Assembly (NCBI GenBank): GCA_001655205.1
Contig: LPNZ01008015.1
Coordinates: forward strand, 1 to 41,194
Origin: Lenisia limosa
Lineage: Eukaryota > Breviatea
Direction: 5' to 3'
DNA length: 41,194 nt
This document shows positions 20,398 to 32,400 of the stretch, piece by piece (position 1 is the first letter of the stretch; the number at the start of each line of letters is the position of its first letter). Made by a program: the position numbers and the translations under genes. The notes beneath the pieces were generated by a model that saw only the letters and a program-made list of their open reading frames with translations, did no database searches and was not told where the DNA came from.

Positions 20398-23300
20398 CTA
20401 CTGAATTAATCGAGGGAAAATCTGGACAAAGTTGGACAAAGTGTCGAGATAAAGTGAAGTCAAGCAACTTATCACCCTCTTACTTCCGCGACGAATATGA
20501 TATCCAATTTCAAGTCGAATTTTCTGGAACATTAATTTTGTGACAATGGTGAGAGATTATCGTTCTTCCTTACATCATCAGGAGCATCGCCAAAGTTGAA
20601 CCAGTAAGCTCTCCACGCGGCAAACGGTACCACACAGGCAACAAGGCAAACTAAATTTCACAAATTAATATGAAACTGACAAAAGAAATTCCTACCGCTC
20701 AAATAGAGCCAAAAGACAGGCTCAGTCAGAAGTCTAAAGAAGACATGGTACATACCAACCATCGGGAGAAGATTGAAGAAGGTTGTGAAGACTAGATGTT
20801 CATTCCAACATTTGGCACCTACCGAAGAACGCAAGGGTGCAAAGAACAACTGCTCCAAGGTTGATGATTGAAATAGAAGTAAAGGAAAGAAGGATTACAA
20901 CCATGTGAACAAATATTACACCGCTATAAGCGGCCAAAGAGAATAGTGACTGGCTGTCAGAGGATCCATCATGCTAAGATATAAGACTCGTTTTCTACAG
21001 GAACTCACTGAGTCAATGAATTCAGCTGCCATGATATTGGAGCTGAAGAAATAAACAATGAGCGACTGAAAGAGTGCTGAAAAAATCCATCCTCCAAAGG
21101 TGCGCCTTGTAAACATCAACCCTAGAGATTATAAAATGAAGTGTATCGAACCTTTCCTGCAACTATGATAGAGTGTAGGGATATTGAAAGCAGTATCAGG
21201 CAGAACATCGGTGTCAAACACAAAAGCAAGAACTGGAAGACTGAAAAGTAAGCATCAAAAGAAGACTCATACCTTGTGAAGAACATGTTATACGTGGTCA
21301 GAGAGTAGGAGTCGAAAAGACTTGAACCAGAGAAGGTAGACTCATAACTGAAGTACAGCTGGATCAAACATATCAACATTGATTTGTAGAACCTAAAAAT
21401 AAGATAACCATGAAAAACATACGAGAAATGGGCAACAAAAGATGATCGTCTGTAACTTTGTCTTCCATGAATCATTGTCAATCTTCCCAGAGCTTTGAAC
21501 CATCCAACACTGTAATCAGCAGCCCGGGAAGCTTGTAAACCCTCATATCCTTCAATTCCAACACCCACAGCTGCCTCCTGGATCATTGACACATCGTTGC
21601 CTATGGATTAGATTGAGACACTGACAACAAACCTCCATCACCAATGGCCAGCGTAACTCTTCCTGTATTCTTGACAAGGCGAACCACCAAAGCTTTTTCT
21701 TGTGGGGTTACACGGCAGCAGATAACCGTACTAAACATGATTAAAAAAACCACTCCTACTCGGCAACAAGACCAAGTTCAAGAAAATCTTCTGAGAAGTA
21801 CTCGAGCACAGTTCCCAAAGAAGTGCCACTGATGAGGAGGGTTTGGCTCTGTTGCAATTATGAGACCAATTAACACCTACAGTGCCATCAATACAGCAAC
21901 GCTGACTTAGATCTTTGAGATCGTTGAGAGAGTTTTGAATCTCATCTGAAAGTTACACATCACGATTTTCTCACCTTTTTCAGAACCGACAATTGTGAGA
22001 AGCTTTCCTGATGTGTGGTAAAGGTTGCAAGAAGTAGCAATCTCAACAGCAGTAGTTAGCTACGGATTAAGGAAGGGGCGCCTACAACACAAACCTTGTC
22101 ACCAGTGAGCATCCAGACTTTTATTCCCGCATCCCTCATAAGCTGGATAGTTTCGGGAACGCTTTCCTACAAGGTGAAGAAATGTTGATAAAATGACATG
22201 AAGAGAGTGCTACCATCAATAATAACTTACCTGTAACTTATCTTCAATTGCGGTGATACCAAGAAATTCAAAATCTTTTTCGACACTGACAAATACCTCT
22301 TCCAAGCTCTCATCACGACCAGTTATCATGATTTCAGCCTAAATAGGTCAATTATTCAACACACATACCTTATGGTAATCTTCAAGATACTTATCCTTTT
22401 CCTCTTTTGAGAGCTCTCTGAAAATGAACAGGATGATCAGTGAAACAAACCTCTTGGCAATAATTAAAGTTCTTAAACCTTGAGCAGCGAAAGATTCGAG
22501 GTCAGCAACCGAGGACTGGAGAAGACTTTCACTGTTTTTAGTGGAAAGCCTGAACAAGTAAGTAAGCCCATCAGGGTTGTCGTAATATATAGATTACGAT
22601 ATACTATTACAATTACTATATTATGTAATATATACGTAAATCATTATACATATGATACACTAATATGATATATCGATAGATACAATATGATATTACTATA
22701 TGATATATGTGGGTCCTCAAAGCTCCGGACATCATTCAAAATTCCCGGACACATCAAAACTNNNNNNNNNNNNNNNNNNNNNNNNNNNNNNNNNNNNNNN
22801 NNNNNNNNNNNNNNNNNNNNNNNNNNNNNNNNNNNNNNNNNNNNNNNNNNNNNNNNNNNNNNNNNNNNNNNNNNNNNNNNNNNNNNNNNNNNNNNNNNNN
22901 NNNNNNNNNNNNNNNNNNNNNNNNNNNNNNNNNNNNNNNNNNNNNNNNNNNNNNNNNNNNNNNNNNNNNNNNNNNNNNNNNNNNNNNNNNNNNNNNNNNN
23001 NNNNNNNNNNNNNNNNNNNNNNNNTTTGTACCCCTCGGAGTAATTGATTCCGGGTTCCCATTTGCTTTGGCTATGTAATGGTGAATTTTGAGGGGAAAAT
23101 GCTAAAAATAGCACTGTCTACAGGGGTAAACTTTCCCGGATAGTTGCCATTTATTCCTTGAATGTGGCCTTTTATAACGGTTTTTGCTTGTTTTTGACCG
23201 TTTTTGGACCGTAAATAGAGAGCTTAGGGACTTAATTTGGTTTTGACCCGATAATATGTTAAATTGGGGTTTCATTATTTGATTAAGATTGAGATTACTT

Positions 23301-25955
23301 TCAAAAACAGAAGGGAAATAGGGTTTCTGGGTGGTTTATGGTGATTTTGTATGGAAAACTCAAGCTGTCCGGGAGTTTTGATGTGTCCGGGAATTTTGAA
23401 TGATGTCCGGAGCTTTGACTATACATATATACTAATATGATAACCAATATGATATACTTACATTGAGTATATCGCTACATAATATCATACATTACGATGA
23501 CCCTCAGAACAACCTTTTTTTTTTACCTCTTTCAACTTAGCAAACCTAGGAAGGATTTTATCATCAGCTCCCTTGATATAAATGTAACACTTCATTGTAG
23601 CCTGGTCTTGAACAACAACTGACATCCGCTTGCGGTCAGAGCTATGTAATGTTAAGACCTATGAAAGATGTTTCGAATGTTAAATACAAAATAGGCTGAA
23701 GTTATGACAAAAAAGAAAAACAAGAGTCCCATTTAAAAAGGTTTTCTTTTGTTAAATTAGGTGCTGTATATGACCATCTTTCTAGTTTTTTATTATAATA
23801 GCAGTAGATTACGTTGTATGACACCACTATCCTCATTTTCGCCGAAAATTTTCTCATCCACAAGCATACTTGAAAGGAAGAACAGAGAGAATAGAGAATT
23901 TCACCGAGCCTTCAGGAGTTGACAAAGTTAGCGTGCTTCCTTCTCGACCAGAGACAACAACCTAGTTGAGATAAGGTAAACGAAAATGATTTTTGAAAAA
24001 TAACAGCCCAGCCCCCTCTTACACCTGCAGCTGCCGCCGCTTCAACAAGGGCTAATTCATCCGGGGATGAGGATCGATAGACAAGGTTATCGTCAGCAAA
24101 ACTAGACTGATTATGATATTGAAAAACAAACCTGCCAATCGGAACAACCGTATGGCACAATGCGAGGGCGAAGATAAAGTCCACAGCTAAAAATGTTAAC
24201 CAAGAAACACCATACCTTTTGGGTCTTTCAAAATATGTGAATTGAAATAATCATCTAGGAGGTAAATATTTATATGATATTAGATATAAACAATCTTACC
24301 CAGTGAGTGAACATTTCCCTTGATGCTGCACTTTTTGAGAACCATACGGTTTTCTGTTAATGTTCCTGAAAAAAAAAATAATGTAAAGGCGAATATCTAC
24401 CCGTTTTATCAGAGAAGACAAACTCAATTTGACCAAGATCTTCACTGAGAGCAGTACTAGGAGGAAGTAAAACAAGACAAGAACAAACCTTCTTGCAATT
24501 GCAGGAATATCTCTTTCTTGGTTGTACATCCCAAGATCCCAGTTAATAAACATGGCGTAAATGTACTAAGGTTATAATGATTACATATTGAGGTAGCTTA
24601 CACGAGAAATATCGAGAGAAACCTTCAATGAAATGGGAATCATCATGGAGAAGAGAAGAAGGAAGCGAAGCGGAATAACAATGAAGTTGTACCAAGGCTC
24701 TGAACCAAGTTCAAGATACCAGTGCTACAGAGTTAACCTAATAAAAGCGCCTACTCTGTGACCTCTTTTGAGCTGCCAATATGAACCATAAACACCCAAG
24801 ATAAAAACTAGGACAAACTGAACAGAAAAAACAATCATAGTCATTTTATTAATGTTGCTATCAAGAACAGTCCACTAAAAAAAAATAAGATTGAAATACT
24901 AATACCTTTGAAGGTGGATCAGTTCTGTTCATTCCTATTTTGGTTTCAAAAGACGTGTAAACCGCAACTCCATAAGCAGTCTCAGTGTTACGAAGGTGTG
25001 TAGCTTGTAATAACATCTAAAGATGAATAAAAACAATACTCTTACATTGTCAGCAGAAAGCGAATGCCAGTCTGAAGGACTGTTTTGAAGTGCAATACGA
25101 CCATCAAAACGGTAAACTTCAGCAGAAGGATGTGGGCATTCAATAACACCTTTCAACGAAGCAATTGACCCAATCGATTCTTCATTACTTGTACTGAGGG
25201 CTTTTCGAGATTTCAGATCCGATTCGCCATCTAAATTCGAGGTCTACCATAAAACAATAAATAGTCTCACTTGAATGTAACACGACCCTTCTTCCTCTGT
25301 AGTCTTCAAGAGAATCATATCACAGGGTATTTCCTAATAGTATGTCAAAAAAGAAGTCTCTCCTTACTTGTCCTTCAGAAACACAAACAATGTCACCAAC
25401 ACAAATCTCATCAGCTCGAACCTGAAAGTAAAATTGTCTTCAGGAAAATTCTAACCTCTTTGAAAGAGCCACTTCTACTCACAATCACAGGAGCTGAATT
25501 GGCCCTATAGCATAAGTAGAAACTCAAAAAAAGGGGGAGGTCCGGTTAGCTTCTTCCCACTTGCAATCTCCCTTATATCTATGGTAGTCATCAAATCCTT
25601 CCTTGATCTAAAAAAAAGTTAACTTGAAGGGAAAGAGAAAAAAAATACCATAGACACAAATAAAATTGTGATTAGTGGAGCCCAAGTTGTAATTGGGTTC
25701 ACTGCAGTAATTGTGGGAAACTAGATTAAATAATGAAAAACAAACCAGCTGTAAAATTGCTATCAGTAAGAAGTACTGATTCATAAATCTACCAAATTGT
25801 TCCATTAAATTCTTTGGGACAAAATTTAGAAGACTATATTTGGTGTTTGATACCACATTAAGCGGAAAGTGTTTTGATGAGGTTTCATGGCTGTTCAATT
25901 CTACTGTTCTGAATCCTCCAGAAACAGCTTCAGACTTGGAAGAAAATGCCCCCAT
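20398..25955 (-). CDS. P4-type ATPase, phospholipid flippase
   Basis: ATP-driven aminophospholipid translocase of endomembranes or plasma membrane, usually acting with a CDC50-family beta subunit. Thirty-four exons, about 1,067 aa. Landmarks: N-terminal [20 protein letters not shown] (P4 signature) from 25955; actuator loop [11 protein letters not shown] (25243 exon); phosphorylation site FSDKTGTLT across exons 24401-24456/24300-24365; nucleotide-binding [10 protein letters not shown] (23546-23658); MLTGDK (22095-22166); [13 protein letters not shown] (21633-21730/21423-21600); C-terminal membrane spans to 20650. Exon 21975-22058 needs one extra base to stay in frame (see findings). The final splice (donor GTAAGG at 20573, last exon 20398-20523) adds 42 residues; without it translation stops at 20532. 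The intron 22550-23545 is 996 nt because of an inserted element. Substrate specificity is not readable. Confidence 0.9.
22574..23503. mobile_element. non-autonomous terminal-inverted-repeat element (MITE-like) in a flippase intron
   Basis: Outer ends are inverted and similar: left GGGTTGTCGTAATATATAGA from 22574, right complement GGGTCATCGTAATGTATGAT ending 23503. They are flanked by a possible TCA duplication (22571-22573 and 23504-23506). Inside lies a perfect 45 bp inverted pair, 22717-22761 and 23374-23418, made of short TGTCCGG-containing units. 263 N (22762-23024) hide part of the interior; the visible interior has no open frame resembling a transposase. Family unknown; a 3 bp duplication would fit PIF/Harbinger-like or CACTA elements. 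Confidence 0.75.
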
Positions 25956-26320
25956 TTAGGTGACAATAAAAGCCCACTACTACACAAATCAGCAAGAGTT
26001 GTCCATCACTTACAAGAATTAGAACAGGGGAGGGGGTTCCTTCTCTCTTATCACGTTATATCACCAGCGCAACAGCTTACAAGACAACACAGAGCGGAAA
26101 GAGAAACGGGGAAACACTGCAATTCCCCAAATAAGCCATTGTTTTACACTGGTCCAAGGTCCCCTATATGGGGGGATCCATTCCTCCTGTGCTGGGGAAA
26201 ACACGGGTTAAGAAAAAGTGGAAAAAGAAGAAAAGTAGAAAAGAAGGGAAGGAAGCCTGGAAGGAAGGAATCAGAATTAGAAGAGAAGAGAGTTGAGAGC
26301 ATTTTCTCAGTTTTTGAACT
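25956..26320. promoter_or_regulatory. divergent upstream region of flippase (-) and zinc-finger gene (+)
   Basis: A 365 bp region that must hold both promoters. A purine-rich tract (about 26205-26290) precedes the zinc-finger gene start. A frame is open across part of it, but it continues in the wrong phase through the downstream exon and is not a gene. Confidence 0.4.
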
Positions 26321-27165
26321 ATGGATTACCGAAGGAGTAGGCGCTCTCCTGATCCGTACTCAGGTGGAAGAAGAAGAGGTTATAGAGGCCGTGATGAGTA
26401 CGTCGATGACAGGGAGTATAGAAGTCGTTCAAGAGACTATGAACGCTCTTCCTACCGCTCTTCAAGGTACAATGACTACGACATTATGCATGAAATCCAA
26501 AATGACCCACGCCTTCGTCAAGCCATGGAAATTGGAGTCCGTGCAGGAATGATGCAGTCACAATCACATCATTCGTATCCTCCTCGTTCTTACCCTCCAA
26601 GAAGACGCCCAGCATTTGATGAATTTAAGATTGAAGGATGTCTCGGTGTTGGAACTGATGGAAAACGATTCATGGAGGGAGACTTCAACTGCGTTAAATG
26701 TGACACACATAACTACAGCAGACGCAACACTTGTTTCAAGTGTGATGAGCCAAGGCCAAGTAGGGATACTGCCGAAGGTGCCAGAGCCCATAACAGCTTT
26801 TCAAAGCCTGATTCGCAAATGAGGGACAAGTTTAATTATGTACCCAGAGAAGGTGACTGGAATTGCTCTAAATGTGATGGTCAAAATTACAACAAAAGGT
26901 TTGCATTATGGTATAATTATTGTATTTCCCTCTTCCTTTGTTCATGATTTAGAACTGATTGCTACCGTTGCCATGAGCCTAAGCCATATCGTGGCCAAGA
27001 GCAAGTGGAAGATGAAGTTGTTAGGTCTGTGTCCGAAAGTTGTGATGAATGGTGAGCCTCCCCAAAGGATTTTAAAAGATAAGAAAGCTGTCTATATTTG
27101 CAAGAGGGAGGGAAGACGAAGATGAAATGTTCAAGAAGAAAAGTAAGGGGGAAAAGAAGCAGTAA
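26321..27165 (+). CDS. RanBP2-type zinc-finger, Arg/Ser-rich RNA-binding protein (ZRANB2-like)
   Basis: Three exons (26321-26898, 26953-27051, 27111-27165), 243 aa. The N-terminus is rich in Arg, Ser, Tyr and Asp (MDYRRSRRSPDPYSGGRRRG). Two RanBP2-type zinc fingers of the W/F-x-C-x2-C-x3-N-x6-C-x2-C type follow: GDFNCVKCDTHNYSRRNTCF plus KCDEPR (from residue ~120) and GDWNCSKCDGQNYNKR joined by splicing to TDCYRCHEPK (from ~178). Known fingers of this class bind single-stranded RNA and occur in splicing regulators such as ZRANB2, so a nuclear RNA-processing role is likely. The tail WEDEDEMFKKKSKGEKKQ depends on acceptor 27110. The stop lies 47 bp from the convergent SHMT stop. Confidence 0.85.
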
Positions 27166-27212
27166 GCCATCCAATTTGATCAGTTTTCAAAGAGGTGTAT
27201 CTATTTAATAAC

Positions 27213-29069
27213 TTAGAGAGTAGGGTACTTCATCTGGTCCTTGGTGAAACCAGGCATTGGGAATTGAGTGGCAAACTCCTCAACCTCCTTCTTAAGAGTG
27301 GCAAGCTTCTCGTTTCCATGCATGCCCTTCTTGAAGTCAACAAGTTTCTTGCCATGGCTGGCCTAAAAGTTTTAGAAGAAAATAAGAAAATAAAGAATAT
27401 GGGATAACAAACCTGGATTTCAAGAGCAATCTTAACGGCCTTGTCAAGGAAAGAAGCAATTTTGGTAAAGTCATCATTCTTCATGCCGCGAGAAGTGAGA
27501 GCGGGGGCACCAAGGCGGAGACCACCAGGGGAGAGAGCAGAGCGGTCACCCTGGACAGTGTTCTTGTTGACAGTGATAGAGCACTCCTCGAGGAGAGTTT
27601 CCATCTTGGAGCCAGTGAGTCCCTAAAAAGTAAGGGGAAAAAAGGTTTGATGAGACAAGGAAGACCACAAAAACAACCACTGACAAGGGGGTTGAGATTC
27701 CAGAGGAGGAGATGGTTGTCGGTACCGTTAGAGACAAGAGTGTAGTCGAGGGCCATAAGAGCCTCAGCAAGCTTCTTGGAGTTGGACACGACTTGCTTGG
27801 CGTAGTCAACGAACTCAGGACTGGCAACTTGCTTCAGACAAGTGGCGACAGCGGCAATCTACACAAAATTAGCTTTGCTAGAGAAAGGCCAAGTTCAAAC
27901 CTGGTGTTCATGGGGACCACCCTGGTTGGAAGGGAAGACGGCAAAATTGATAGCCTCTTCGTATTGCTTCTTGAAGAAGACAAGTCCAGAGCGGGGGCCA
28001 CGGAGAGTCTTGTGGGTGGTGGAGGTTACAACATCGCAGAACTTGAAGGGGTCGTTCACGATCTGGGCAGCAACAAGACCAGAAATGTGGGCCATATCAC
28101 AAAGAAGAATAGCCTTGTTGGCGTCAGCAATAGCGCGGAGACGAGCGTAGTCCCATTCACGAGGGTAAGCGGAGCCACCACAAATGATGAGCTTGGGATG
28201 GTAAAGAGCAGCATCGCGAGAGAGCTTCTCATAATCAATGTCGCCAGCATCCTAGATGATTAGTAAATATCAAATGAAGAAAACTCTTACATTGAGCTGG
28301 TAGGGGAAAGACTCGAAATAGATAGAAGAGCTGGAAATCTTCTTGGAGGCAGTTTGGTATCCGTGAGTCAGACTTGAAAATAAGAAAAGGGGGAGGCATG
28401 GTCTTACTGTCCACCAGAAGGAAGGTCGAGTCCCATAATACGGTCATGGGGGTTGAGAAGTCCAGTGAAGGCGTTGAAGTTAGCAGTAGAGCCTTGGAGG
28501 TAAAATGGTAAAACCATAAAAACCCTATCAGAAAATATGAAAAACACTTACCAGAGTAAGATTGGACATTGACACCCCACTCGGATTCGTTGAGGTGGAA
28601 AGCGGCGAGAGCACGCTTCTGGCACATTGTCTCAATCTGACAGATTAGACCACAAAAGGGGCCAAATTACAAACCTGATCAATGAATTCGTTACCACCAT
28701 AATATCTAAACACAATTAAAGAAAGGAAGAAGGGGGAGGTATCATGAGCAACAATAATCGAAAAAAGAAGGTGACTAATATCACAAGCAAACCTCTTTCC
28801 GGGAAGGCCCTCAGCGTATTTGTTGGTAAGAGGGGAGCCAAGGCACTCAAGAGCAGCTTGGGAAGTAAAGTTCTAGAAAAAAATTAGTAGTGTTCATTGG
28901 CCTTCTTAAAAGCAGCATTAAAAGTAACAGTTAAAGTGGTCAAAGCATTCTATTTGCAAAGGCAAACCTCAGAGGCAATTAGCTCAAGTCCGCGCCATTG
29001 GCGGTTCTTTTCCTTCTCAATGAGGTCAAAGAGCTCGGGGTCAGACTGGGCAAGAGATTGGTTGAGCAT
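27213..29069 (-). CDS. SHMT: serine hydroxymethyltransferase
   Basis: PLP enzyme interconverting serine plus tetrahydrofolate and glycine plus methylene-tetrahydrofolate. Ten exons (28968-29069, 28793-28872, 28675-28705, 28552-28636, 28408-28492, 28291-28372, 27901-28251, 27685-27858, 27413-27622, 27213-27362), 449 aa, within the family's usual size. Signatures: [28 protein letters not shown], and the Schiff-base motif [13 protein letters not shown] with K236. No targeting extension is seen before [14 protein letters not shown], so the product is probably cytosolic. A 55 nt intron in the 5' UTR (29079-29133, gtaggt...ttttag) is likely. Convergent with the zinc-finger gene, divergent from SufCB. 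Confidence 0.96.
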
Positions 29070-29454
29070 AGTAGGTGCCTAAAAAAAGAAATCAGTCACA
29101 TCCCAATAAAAGAAGCTCTAACTCACTACCTACCTGGGTTTAGAAATCCGCAAAAGGTAGAAAGATTCAAAATTTTCACAAAACAGATACGATTTAGAAC
29201 ATTCTAGAATTATTAAAACGATTACTTTTGATTACTTAGGCCACCATTTGTGTGTCACCAACCGACCCCTCCTCCCCAACTCCTCACTCCTTTTTTGACC
29301 TCCTTCTATATATAATAAAACCCAACAACAAAAATAAAACGGAAAGACTTAGAAAGACAAGACTTCTACCTGAGTACTTTGCCAAAACTCAACCACCCGC
29401 TTGCTAAATCTCAAAGCTACCTTCCCATCGAACCTCGAACGAACTTTTTTCAAA
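29070..29454. promoter_or_regulatory. divergent upstream region of SHMT (-) and SufCB (+)
   Basis: A 385 bp region including the SHMT 5' UTR intron (29079-29133). An AT-rich TATATATAATAAAA at 29307-29320, some 135-148 nt upstream of the SufCB ATG, could be a core promoter element; this is weak inference. Confidence 0.4.
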
Positions 29455-32400
29455 ATGACGGGTAGGCGGGTGGAGTATTACTTTTATTTCTTGAAAACAT
29501 AAGAGTAACCATTCAGTTGAATCAAACATTCTTCTTGACATTGTGGATTTGCATGTCTCTGTCTGTGGAAAACCTGTACTAAAGGGAGTCAACCTTAGAA
29601 TTTTAAAGGTAAATTTTTTGTGATGGTGATAGCTTTAGGGGGAAGTCCATGTTCTTTTAGGCCCCAATGGCTCCGGAAAATCCACTTTACTTGCCTCTCT
29701 TATGGGGTTCTCAAATTACACCATCACTCAAGGCAAAATCTTCTTTAATGGACAGGTAAAACAAAGTTTATTGAGTAATATGGCGTAGGATATGACTTAT
29801 AAATCTGTTGATGAGCGTGCTAGAGCTGGTATGGGTGTCATGTTCCAAAGACCCCCCACTGTACCTGGAGTTCAGCTTAAAACTCTCCTCCAGTCAGTGC
29901 TTGAAATTTCTGATTCTCTAGAGCCTCGTCACCTTCAGTCAATCCCTCTGGCCATGTGTCAACCACCAGAATGTCTGAATTCTTGGAGCGTGATGTCAAT
30001 GTTGGATTTTCAGGAGGAGAAACTAAGCGTTCCGAACTTCTTCAAGTTTGGGAGATAATGTTATTTTCACTGTTCAGGTCATGTGCCAAAAGCCTGATCT
30101 TGTTCTTCTTGATGAACCTGAAAGTGGAGTTGATCTTGAAAATATGGTTGTTCTTGGACATGGTTGCAAAACTCTCCTCTCAAGAGTAGGTTGCCTTTCT
30201 TTCTTCACTCCTCAGGATACTAACAAAAATCGTGGTGGTTTGATCATTACTCATACTGGTCATATTTTGGACTATGTCGACAGTGATGTTGGACACATCT
30301 TGATCAATGGAATTATTAGATGCAGTAATGCAAATCCAGTCCAACTTCTCGAACAGGTTAGGGAGAAAAAAAGTCCTTATTTTTCAGATTAGATCGCGGG
30401 GTTACTTCGAATGTCGCAAATGCTCTGTAGCTGAGGCGTGTGATGATCATATTATTGAATCTCCTTGCCCACAACTTCCTTCTCCACCTGTTCAGGAACC
30501 TCGTCACCTTGAAGCTTTTGTTGGTTTTTATTATTTTCACTGTTTCAGGCTCCCTCTGAAACTCCTTCATCTCTTGGTGCACTCACTAAGACCAAATCTG
30601 GTGCAATGATGATTGATCTCGATGATGACCTTAACGCCATGGAGGAGGAGGATCCCCTTTCTGATGACGTTATTTCACTGCCAAAACAATCTCAAGCCAC
30701 TCAAGTTGGTCTTGTACATTTGGTCTTTATGATCCTTCAGTCTTCGCTTTCTACTGCCCTTCTCGAGCGTAAGGCCTTGGAAGACGATGGAATTAAAACA
30801 TCAGGAAGATACCTTCAGGTTTGAACGGTAACACCCTTTAAGCTCTGGGACAGAAAAAGAGACCTTGGTAGGTATACCATTGTCTTAAAGCAGGTTATTG
30901 TTTCCAAACCTGGCTTGGTTGAAGGACAAAAAGAACCGTAATCGAGCATAACTTGCATGGTTTAGAAATAGTATAATAAAAATAATTATTAGAACAACAA
31001 TTACGATTATCGTACTGACTGAGATCTTAATCAAATTCTGCTAACAAGCAGTAAAAAGATGACATTACTGTAAGGTTATGTTCGGATATCCGTGTCAATT
31101 TCCTGGAACTACACCCTGATTTAAAACACATTGTCAAACCTCTGTTCCTCTCTATTTACATGGACCAAGTTTCAATTTTCAGGTTGATCAGCGGGTTGAT
31201 GTAGTTAAGTCGACTGTTGAGGGGCTTGAAATCATACCTCTCAAGGAAGCACTTGCTTTGTACCCTGAAATCAGTAAGATCTTTTTATAATATCGCAGTA
31301 ATAATCTTCAGGAGAAAAATACTACTGGAAAACAGTTTCTCGTGACAAGGATGAGTACACCAAGGCAGTATCCGATCATGAACTGGCAAATGTTTGTTTT
31401 TTACTTATTATTTACTCATTGTTAGGACTGCAAAGGATACGTTATCATCTGTCGTAAAGGTGTCAAACTTGAGAACCCTGTGGATGCAGGTAGTGCATTA
31501 TTTTATCCAAAGGATTATTCCTGACTTTTTATAGGTGTTCTTATGGAAGGATCTCAGCATCAGTTTGTACATAATATATTGATTGCCGAACCGGAAAGCG
31601 TTCTTCACGTTGCTTCTTCTTGCACTGGATGCTCTGGTGGCTCAGCGGTTGTTACACATTATGGTGTTTCTGAATTCTTTGTTGAAGAAGTGAGCAAATA
31701 CCTTTTTCAGCACGTCATTATTCACTGTTGCAGAATGCAACTATTTCATTCAGCATGGTGCACACCTTTTGCCCCAAATACACAATCTATCCCAGGTTTG
31801 GAAAACTCTTTTGAAGCTATTGTAGTTTTGATTATGGTATCAAATTGTATTTTTCAATATTCCTTTATTTGTTTTCGTGTAGTTTCTCTCAGCATAGTAA
31901 TGTTCACAGATCTGCTGCGATTGTCCAAAAGGGCGGTACTTATCTTTCGAACTACATTTGTGTACATCCTCTTGTGAAGATTCAGGTATTTTATAACTGA
32001 TATTCTGAATAAATTTGTCAGCCACTTTTTTTATACTCTAGATGTATCCTGTTGCAAAACTGGTTGGCGAAGGCGCGACCGCTAAGTTCTCTTCTGTTAT
32101 TCTTGCTGCTGAAGGGTAAGAACCATGGTATATTTTTGACCAATCTTTCATTTCTTGATTAAATTATTAGTTCTCTTTTCGATACTGGCTCTCGTGTGAT
32201 TTTGGACTCGCCTAACACAACCTGTGAAATGATTTCTCGTATTATTTCTACTGGTAAGACTGATGTCCTAAAGTCATATTCAAAAGTGAATAATCTACCA
32301 GGAGCAATATCATCATTGATATTATTATGTGATATCAAAATTTACTCATCGTTTCAGGTGGTAAGGTAATTGCTCGTGCCCATATTCAAGGAAATGAGGA

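Noticed and set aside
22644-23114. Several 100-156 residue frames
   Set aside because: They are open only because they run through 263 N.
29955-29969. A ~14 nt 'intron' restoring the SufC frame before MSEFLERDV
   Set aside because: A 32 nt GT-AG intron at 29938-29969 restores the same frame and fits the local length mode.
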